64,000 nucleotides of DNA, from NCBI GenBank assembly GCA_002270565.1, contig NQMI01000021.1, positions 288,823 to 352,822 on the forward strand, in the 5' to 3' direction. Source of the DNA: Stenocarpella maydis. Taxonomy: Eukaryota > Ascomycota > Sordariomycetes > Diaporthales > Diaporthaceae. The notes under the pieces are model-generated. The model searched no databases, was not told the DNA's origin, and saw only the letters and a program-made list of their open reading frames with translations. Positions 57,501 through 64,000 of the stretch are shown here, in pieces (positions within the stretch are counted from its first letter, which is position 1; each line of letters starts with the position of its first letter). The position numbers were made by a program, and so were the translations under genes.

Positions 57501-58344
57501 TGCCGTGAAATATTACCTCGAGCACCTGGTGTTTGGGAAAGGGCACACCAAGTACGTGAATGAGCTCATCACATACTACCTCGATGTCGTCATCACCGAA
57601 CTTCAGTCATCACCCCAGGCCCGCGAGGCCATAGCCTCCACATATGAAGCGTATCGGGCCCTGAGGGCGCCGAAGCCGACTTACAGGCAGTTCCTGAAAG
57701 ATAATGCACCGCCTGATGACGAAGCCTGGGACAGTCGGCTACGCCTGCTACAGCTGCTAGGCGAGACGCACGAGTACGATTTCAAGTCCATCGGCTCGAG
57801 GATCAGCAAGGCCCTACCTGCCGAGAAGGCAGAAGAGCAGCTGCTGGTCCCGGAAGCAATCATCCTCGACGGGCGGGAGCGCAAGCACGAAGAGGCCCTC
57901 CGGCTCCTCGTGCACCGGCTGGGGGACTACGACACGGCCGTGTCGTACTGCCTGTACGGCGGCGCGAGCATCTACACCCCGCAGTCCGGGCGGCGGGAGT
58001 CCCTCCCCAGTGAAGACGAAGAGACGCAGGCGGACCTGTTCCGCGCCCTGCTCGGCGAGTTCCTCGCCATCGAGGACGTCAGCGACAGGGTCGAGCAGAC
58101 GGGCGCGCTGCTGGAGCGGTTCAACAGATGGTTCGACGTCATGGACGTGCTGGAGCTGATCCCGGAGGAGTGGTCCGTCGATGTGGTGGCCGGCTTCCTG
58201 GCGACAGCCCTGCGGAGGCTGGTTGCGGAGAGGCACGAGACCGAAATCGCGAGCAGGCTCAGCTCGGCGGAGAACCTGCGCGTGAGCTGGGACCTCATCG
58301 CCAAGATGGATGAGAAGGGCCCCACGGTTGAGACTGGTGGTTGA
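54591..58344 (+). CDS. VPS3: CORVET tethering subunit Vps3 (TGFBRAP1-like)
   Basis: Three exons, 54591-54771, 54835-55262 and 55327-58344, give 3627 nt and 1208 residues. The first part (about 60-440) is a CNH/beta-propeller domain, starting GGNLYIGTSASELLHF and including VCLCNN-like VLCNNTVTFYSLPEL. It is interrupted by a Ser/Gly-rich, probably disordered insert (about 250-345). The middle (about 780-870) matches the Vps39 domain 1 region (VDLLEHYNRLFVLSRLY). The C terminus (about 1120-1198) matches Vps39 domain 2 (RFNRWFDVMDVLELIPEEW). There is no RING finger. Vps3 binds Rab5-type GTPases in the CORVET complex and tethers early endosomes. Vps39, the HOPS counterpart, has the same architecture and is the main alternative. 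The inserted, longer CNH part favours Vps3. Introns have GTATGA/TTTTCAG and GTGAGA/GCGAAG ends. Confidence 0.86.
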
Positions 58345-60161
58345 GTTCGGCCTGGCGCTGTGATTGCCGACTGTAATATGATGATGTACAAAAACGCTAG
58401 GATGAATCGAAGGGCGCGCATTCCGCGTTTGCGATTGTGGAACACTTACCGGGCCCAAAGCCTTGCCGGCTACCTCATCTCCCCATAGTCCTTTCATACC
58501 CGTACTGTAACACCAGCAAGCGGCCTCTCAGTGACCCAACTGAGGCACCTCTCCGTCGCCTCGATAGTCCACCCCCCCCCGCGCCCGCCGGGATTCCAGA
58601 TACTCTTGGTTGTCCCCCCATCGAGTTCCGGTCTTTGAGGGAACATGTGTCCGATGTAACAAACAACCGTAGATCGCATCTGACGTTTCATCATCTGTGG
58701 AAAGATGCCCAAGGGACTGGTAAACCAGCAACTCTATGACCAGTTGATGAGACGGTGAGGGTCTTTCATACGTGATCCATACTGCTCGACGGCTCTGGGT
58801 GTAGCGTACTTGCTCCCAACTTGGTACTGGCTGCTAGGCCATATAAAGTGCCATGGCTTTTGCGCGGTGACGATGGTATAGTAGACGGACTGGAAATCAA
58901 TGATTACGAGTGGTCTTGGGTTGGATTACGATATTATGCACTCTAAGAGCTGGCGCAATCCTGAGAATCCCCACAAACTTGCCAACGTATGTTCCAAACC
59001 GATTTCAAGCCTCACATAGCTATGCTGAGACTCCGTGGAGAATGTGATCTCGGCGACCCCCGGGTGATTCCTGTTCCAACAGCCGGTACCTTTCCCCCTT
59101 GAGCAACAGGAATCCACGGTGAGGATCTCGACCGGTTGATTGTAGATGGTGCGACTTGGTCTATGAGAGCCCTCGGAAATGGGACCTTGTTTCACCCGAT
59201 GGCAGTCCATCTCGTAATACCGGAGGGTTCTAGACCAAAATTGTAGGATTAAAATTACTATGTGATGATGGGATGCTGAATGATCAGAAGAACTCAACAA
59301 ATGAGGGTATTGGCCTCGGTGGCACGAGACAGGCTACAGGTGCTGACTCTGAGATGAGGGAAAGAAGCGTCTCGTGACCTGAAGAGAAGCGTCCGGAGGC
59401 GCCCTGAGAAAGTGCCGAATGTAGCTCGTATAAATAAGAGTCAAAGCGAGCTAGATCGAGATCACCGGCTGAGAATGAGTTTCAACACCCACCAAGATCT
59501 AATTAAGATCAAATATCAAGGCATGTGCACGAACACGGGCGCGTCGCGGCAACAGCCAGCATACTTAGTTTTCAGGGATTTCCAGGGTGACTAGCACCGC
59601 GCTATATCTCATAGCCACCTTCTCCGCAGCGGCGCTGGAATACCGATGCAAGTAGCATCCCATCAGCATCCCATCGGCTATCACCGACTAAGTAGGAGGA
59701 TCATCGGTAACCAGGCGGGAGAGTTATACCGGGCACGAAAAGCTCTCAAGGCAGAGGAGCTGCTGGACATATGAGGCTTCTCTTTGGATTTCATACGCTG
59801 TACGGTCGGCCTACCAGGTGGCCACCCCCAAACACACGCACACATACCACTTATTTCCGGCGTCACATCCTTGTACAACATATACACCACTGTCCCGCTG
59901 CTACGGTTTTTGGAGGCCATGTTTTTTTTGCTAAGCGGCGACTGTGTCTGCTGGGTCATGTGGGGCTCATACATGCTCGGTGTCCCGGCGTATGCAGGTC
60001 ATCTGCCTGGATATGAGTTCTCATGCCCACTCGAAGCATCCCCAAGGCATATGGGTACCCGGTCCCCTATGCCGAGCCTCGGCGACTCACAAGGACCGTG
60101 GTCGTCGCCAGCACGCCTGCTATGATACTGTCCTTGTTCCCCCCAAAGGACCAGGCGCCTG
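58345..60161. other. Convergent intergenic region
   Basis: 3' flanks of Vps3 and the methyltransferase. A minus-strand ORF at 58926-59300 (about 124 codons) and a plus-strand ORF at 59412-59594 have mildly protein-like composition, but no family, splice partners or start context support a gene. A C run lies near 58572. Confidence 0.4.
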
Positions 60162-61355
60162 TCAGGGCGCGATCCTCTTCAGCACCGCAAAGACAAGCCA
60201 CCTCTTCCTGCCGACGGGGTCCTCGATGCCCCTGTCCAGGACCCAGTCCCTCTCCTCGCCGTCACAGTCCCTTTCCCAGATGCTCTCGGCCTCGAGCCCC
60301 AGCCCCGCCAGCCGCCCCTTGTCAAAGAAACCCCTCATCTTCTCCCGCCCTGTGTGGAAGCCCGCGACGACCCAGCACCTCGCCCCCGGCCCGCCGCCCA
60401 GGAACCACTCGATCGACCTCAACAGGTTCTCGTGCTCCCACGGCATCCACAGGCAGTCGCACACGAGGACCCTGTCGAAGGCGCGGCGGTTGCGCGCGGC
60501 GAGGGGGGCGTCCGCCCCGTCCCCCCCGAGGTCGCCCCACACGTGGCCGGCGACCTCGACGTCCGGGGCGACGGCGCCCGTGGGCGAGTGCTCGGGGCGG
60601 AGGTTGCGCGCGGCGTTGGCGGTGAGGTTGGAGATGACGACGGGGGCCGGGTAGTCTGTGATGACGACGCGGGACGCGCCGAGCAGGGCGGCCAGGAGGG
60701 ACGGGAGGGCGGTCCCCGCGCCGAGCTCCAGGACGGAGAGGCCGCGGGCGCTAAAGGTGGACAGCGGGGGGCCCAGGGGACTTGTCACGCCGCCGTTGCC
60801 GCCGCCTAGGCCGAGGGAGCCCGACTCGATGAATTCAGCCAGCAGTAGCGACGCATTCCAAAGGTAATGGCTGAAGAGGCGGCGGTCGTCCTCGCCATTT
60901 GGATCTGCCAGACTGATGTGGAGTGGCTTGGGGAGGTGAGGCGACTCGTACAGGAGGCCATGGTCGGCATCACCATCTGCGAGGCGTTAGCAACAACATG
61001 TCGTGTCTCTCTGCTGAGCCAGTGAGCCATGCACAGGGCCTGCATGTTCTTGGCGGCAGGGCGGGTTGGTGTCGCGGCCAACAGGCGGGCCGTTGCAGAT
61101 AGCAGCAGAAAGCAGGCAGCAAGTATTGCATACAGCACACGGTATAAGTAATGCCGCCCAACAAGCAAGCAACCAACCCAGCCTGGCAGCCTGCCCTCCC
61201 GGGGCCACGAGCATCTTGATTTCACATCACAGGCCGGAACACGCACGTTGATTCATAACATCGTCTGGGAAGATGACCCCAAGCGATGAGCCGAAGAAGT
61301 CCTCGGGATCCTCGGCAGGGGCACCGGTAGGCGAGATGCGCGAGGTCAAGGACAT
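60162..61355 (-). CDS. EFM7: EFM7/NNT1-type protein methyltransferase
   Basis: Two exons, 61355-61247 and 60976-60162, give 924 nt and 307 residues. The 270-nt intron has GTGCGT and GCTAAC..TCGCAG ends. The family N terminus EDPEDFFGSSLGVIFPDDV is followed across the splice by QHGDADHGLLYESPHLPKP. Next come GEDDRRLFSHYLWNASLLLAEF and the SAM-binding motif VLELGAGTALPSL (about 118-130). VVITDYP and CDCLWMPWEHENLL complete the class I methyltransferase fold. Yeast Efm7 (earlier called Nnt1) methylates the N-terminal glycine and Lys3 of elongation factor eEF1A. Older annotations call the family nicotinamide N-methyltransferase. Its length matches the family. Coding GC is very high, which creates long false ORFs on the opposite strand. 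An upstream in-frame ATG exists; 61355 was chosen because it begins directly before the conserved block. Confidence 0.9.
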
Positions 61356-62901
61356 GACTGCCTGGCTACTGTGCGTGCCGAGTCTCGGTTGTCGAGCCAG
61401 CCAGGCCCCTTCATTGGTCTGCTGCCCGCTGCCCCTTTTCTCTCGTCCTCGTGGTGAGCCCGTGCCTGCCCTCGTCCTCGGGTAGAAGCTGCTCAAAATA
61501 GAATGCCGCCCGACCCGAGGGGGAAAGAGACAGAGTGTGTGGGTGAGTGGGTGAGTGGGTGAGTGTATCTCGAGACCGAAATTCTCTTCTCCAATGAGGG
61601 CCTCCGGGAGGCGGGCAACGACAACAGACAGGGGTCAAGAGGGCAATACAAAACCAGGTGATGGTCAATAAACCCAGGCAGGTACGACACGTGTCTGCAT
61701 GCAGGTCGGGTTGGGTGCAGTTCGGTGCGGTCGGTCCTGGGGCTTTGCGCGAAGGAGGAGCAGCAAGAGGCAGAGGTGAGAAAGATGAAAACCCCCCCCC
61801 CCCCCACCAAACGGAGTGCTAGGCTGGTGGTTTCACACAGCCCTACTGCTTGAAGCAAGCACCTCGCCGCACCGGAAAGCATAGCCCCCCTCGGCGGCGC
61901 CTGGCCTGGCAGTGCCTCGTGCCCACTGTCGGCAGTGGCCCACTATTTTTGGGTCCTCCCGCCATTGGGTGGGGGAGCGAGAAGAGACGCCCTGCCGCCC
62001 TGGCGCGCTGCACACACGCACCCTACATAGTACACTACTTACGTAGGTAACCTACCCCACACACACGCTCGCGCAGCCAAAACCCCGGCTCGGCAACAAA
62101 GACTCCGATATGCGGCTTTGGGCCCCCAATGCTGCTCTTCCGTGGTCCCATGCATCGACTCGTGCCTATGCATGCATGCTTGATTCCCTCCGTCGATGTG
62201 CTTATACCTCCTCCACCGTCGCTTGTTTGGTTTGGGTGCTTACTTATTGCCTACCCATCAGACAGGCCTCACACATGGGCCGCAAAACTGACAGCGACAG
62301 AAAACAACGGATGGACGGTGGGGGCGGTCCCTGCTTGCTACCTCACCTCGCCCTCGAACTCCTGCACCATGGATCTTGTGTCCCCCCCGCCGTCACATTC
62401 AAACCAGCCAACAAGGAATGACTCTCGATCGGCAATCCCACCGCAATATTCAATGCAGGCAGGCCATCACACGGGCGACAGTTCTCCACCTCCGAATTTG
62501 GGGGCCGTGATGCTGTCCGTCATGGGTTTGCGCTGACGTGACGACAGCATCCCGAATCCTCCCGCCCTATCCTCCGCCTCTCCTTCGCGCTCACCGGAGT
62601 CACATCTGGCCTCCAGGTCCACTCGTCCCGTCGTCATCGTCCTCCGGATCCAAGCAAGGCTAGGTAGTGTACATAGTAGTCGCGGAGGGATTGGTGGTAT
62701 TGCCCGGCAAAGCTTGAATGTCCGCGCCCGAGGGCGCTTCTACGAACACACCATTGGATAGGCTACTTAGACCGTAACACTCCATCCGTACGGCACAGCA
62801 CCCAAAATGCCAAGGGGAAGGAAAGTCGCCCCCACCTGGTCAAGGTCCCCTGTGAGAAGGTCCCGGAAGGATTCATCAGAGCCGCCGCACTCATCACCAC
62901 C
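61356..62901. other. Divergent intergenic region
   Basis: No gene. It holds GTGGGTGA/GTGAGTGG repeats near 61537-61564, a C run at about 61792-61805, and TACGTAGGTAACCTAC-type palindromes near 62040. It presumably includes both promoters. Confidence 0.5.
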
Positions 62902-63830
62902 ATGTCCGGAGGTCACCCCACCGCCCTCACCCCGCGCCTGGTCGACACCCTGCGCGGCCAGCCAGGCATGCCCGAGGACATGTGGTACGCCGTCGTCGCC
63001 ACGACGCTGTGCCTTCCTGAACACGCCCGAGGACGTCCAGGCAGTCTACAGGCACGCCGTGGCGGCAGACGCATTAAACGCAGGCCGAGGCGCAGGTACC
63101 GCGCGACAACTGAGAATAGCGCGGCGCCTGCGCGAGGCTCTGCTCAAGACATCCGCCATAGGCGGGCTGCCAAAGGTAAGCAAGCAATCAGAGCACGAAG
63201 AATCAGGCCATCGAACAGCGCTGGTCCGTTACGAGAGGGCAAACCACGACGCCCGCGTCTAGCGTGACGCCATCCTCCTCTGATCCTCTTGCCCTCTTCC
63301 CTGCTCTGTCTGCCCTTTCATGCCAGACCCCTACCCCCCCCCAATGAAGCCACCTATCATTCCCAGTGTGCTGTTTTCTTGCCCTGGCCTATGTTCTCCT
63401 CCCACTGTGCGCTCTAGACAATCAACGCCCTCCAGGAGCTCAAGAAGGCCATGCCGCCGAGGTGTCTCGACGAGCCGCGAGTTCTCCTCCCCAATCAACC
63501 GGCGGCGGGACGTCTATGACACGCGCGCGCCAGAAGTCCTGCGCCGCGGGGAGCACTTTTTTGATGGCTGCTACGGCAAAGTCGCCCCGCGCGTCATGGA
63601 GTCCCTGGGCCACTGTGGCACCGAGGACATGGGCCTCATCGTGCGCCTCGCCTACGGCTACCTCCTCAGCACCACCTCGGTGCTGTCCGAGGCCGAGACC
63701 TCCTTTGTCATGATCGCGGGCCTGATACCGCAGGATATGAGGCCAGCCCCCCTCAAGACACGTCCCTAAAGGCGCCCCGGATGGCATCACTACGCATGAA
63801 CGAGTCACCTCCCCAGGTAGCCCAGTAGTA
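62902..63830 (+). pseudogene. Carboxymuconolactone decarboxylase-family gene with frame disruptions
   Basis: The start (MSGGHPTALTPRLVDTL, then MPEDMWYAVVATTL) and later blocks are those of fungal CMD/AhpD-like proteins of about 220-230 residues: NTPEDVQAVYRHAV, QLRIARRLREALLKT, IGGLPK, INALQELKKAMPP, RRRDVYDTRAPEVL, FFDGCYGKV, GTEDMGLIVRLAYGYLLS and AETSFVMIAGLIPQD. They do not lie in one frame. A shift occurs at about 63009-63016 (TTLC to FLNTPED), with no room for an intron. A normal intron follows (63176-63417, GTAAGC to CTCTAG). A second shift occurs at about 63474-63478 (LDE to REFSSP), and a third after LIPQD at about 63745-63765. The C-terminal end of the family is then not recognisable. 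The reaction of the cellular members is not defined. It is either a recent pseudogene or a gene with sequencing errors. Confidence 0.72.
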
Positions 63831-64000
63831 GGATAGGATGCGGCATGGGCGATGAGATTGGGTGGATGCATGTAGCGCGCTGTGCGCACCCGCCTGTGAG
63901 GTACCGTCCCCAGCCCGACAAGAGGACACGAGAGAGAATAAAAGGGCCGCAAGTGGCGCCGCCATGGCTGGTTGGGAGCCTTCTTTTCTTTTGGGGGGGG
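63831..64000. other. 3' flank to the window edge
   Basis: Nothing recognisable. It ends in a run of G at the window boundary. Confidence 0.4.

Noticed and set aside
60354..60809. Plus-strand ORFs over the methyltransferase
   Set aside because: Antisense shadows of a very GC-rich coding exon.

Overview
The window looks like nuclear DNA of a filamentous ascomycete (Pezizomycotina, probably a Sordariomycete). It is GC-rich, and its genes carry short introns of about 50-200 nt with GTAAGT/GTGAGT-type donors, CTRAC branch sites and CAG/TAG acceptors. The proteins are of the expected fungal families. Long gene-poor stretches hold microsatellites, purine/pyrimidine tracts and some AT-rich, possibly degenerate patches. 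A three-N gap lies inside a G run at 14465-14467.

Protein genes, left to right: a Pmp3/UPF0057-type membrane protein (2852-3524, -); a SnoaL-like 'pathogenesis-related' family protein (5712-6952, +); an exonuclease-fold/RRM/double RanBP2 zinc-finger RNA-binding protein (11640-13922, +); a Ctk1/CDK12-type RNA polymerase II CTD kinase with a very long arginine/serine-rich N terminus (15705-19557, -); glycogen synthase (24942-27296, +); an F-box/LRR-like protein (30097-32209, +); a disordered conserved fungal protein of unknown function (38614-39999, -); the Golgi golgin CASP/Coy1 (51772-54119, -), divergent from the CORVET subunit Vps3 (54591-58344, +); an EFM7/NNT1-type methyltransferase (60162-61355, -); and a frame-disrupted carboxymuconolactone-decarboxylase-family gene (62902 to about 63830, +). 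I reconstructed exon structures by reading splice sites in frame. Every intact model sums to a whole number of codons.

The most unusual content is in the gene desert between 40.0 and 51.7 kb. The only two intact tRNA genes I can find there, tRNA-Lys(CTT) (45824-45975, -) and initiator tRNA-Met(CAT) (50922-51051, -), are each split by a 57-58 nt insertion that looks like a spliceosomal (mRNA-type) intron: GTAAGT or GTGAGT at the start, GCTAAC before the end, ACAG at the end. Neither sits at the normal tRNA intron position. Removing them restores near-perfect cloverleaves. The Lys gene also keeps what looks like a separate 22-nt intron at the normal 37/38 position. Both genes have polymerase III-type internal boxes and T-run terminators. 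The nearest established parallel is the mRNA-type intron of the Pol III-transcribed U6 snRNA gene in Schizosaccharomyces pombe.

There is no operon logic. The genes are housekeeping functions (transcription, glycogen storage, vesicle traffic, protein methylation). The one arrangement that suggests co-regulation is the divergent Coy1-Vps3 pair, which shares a 471-bp intergenic region.
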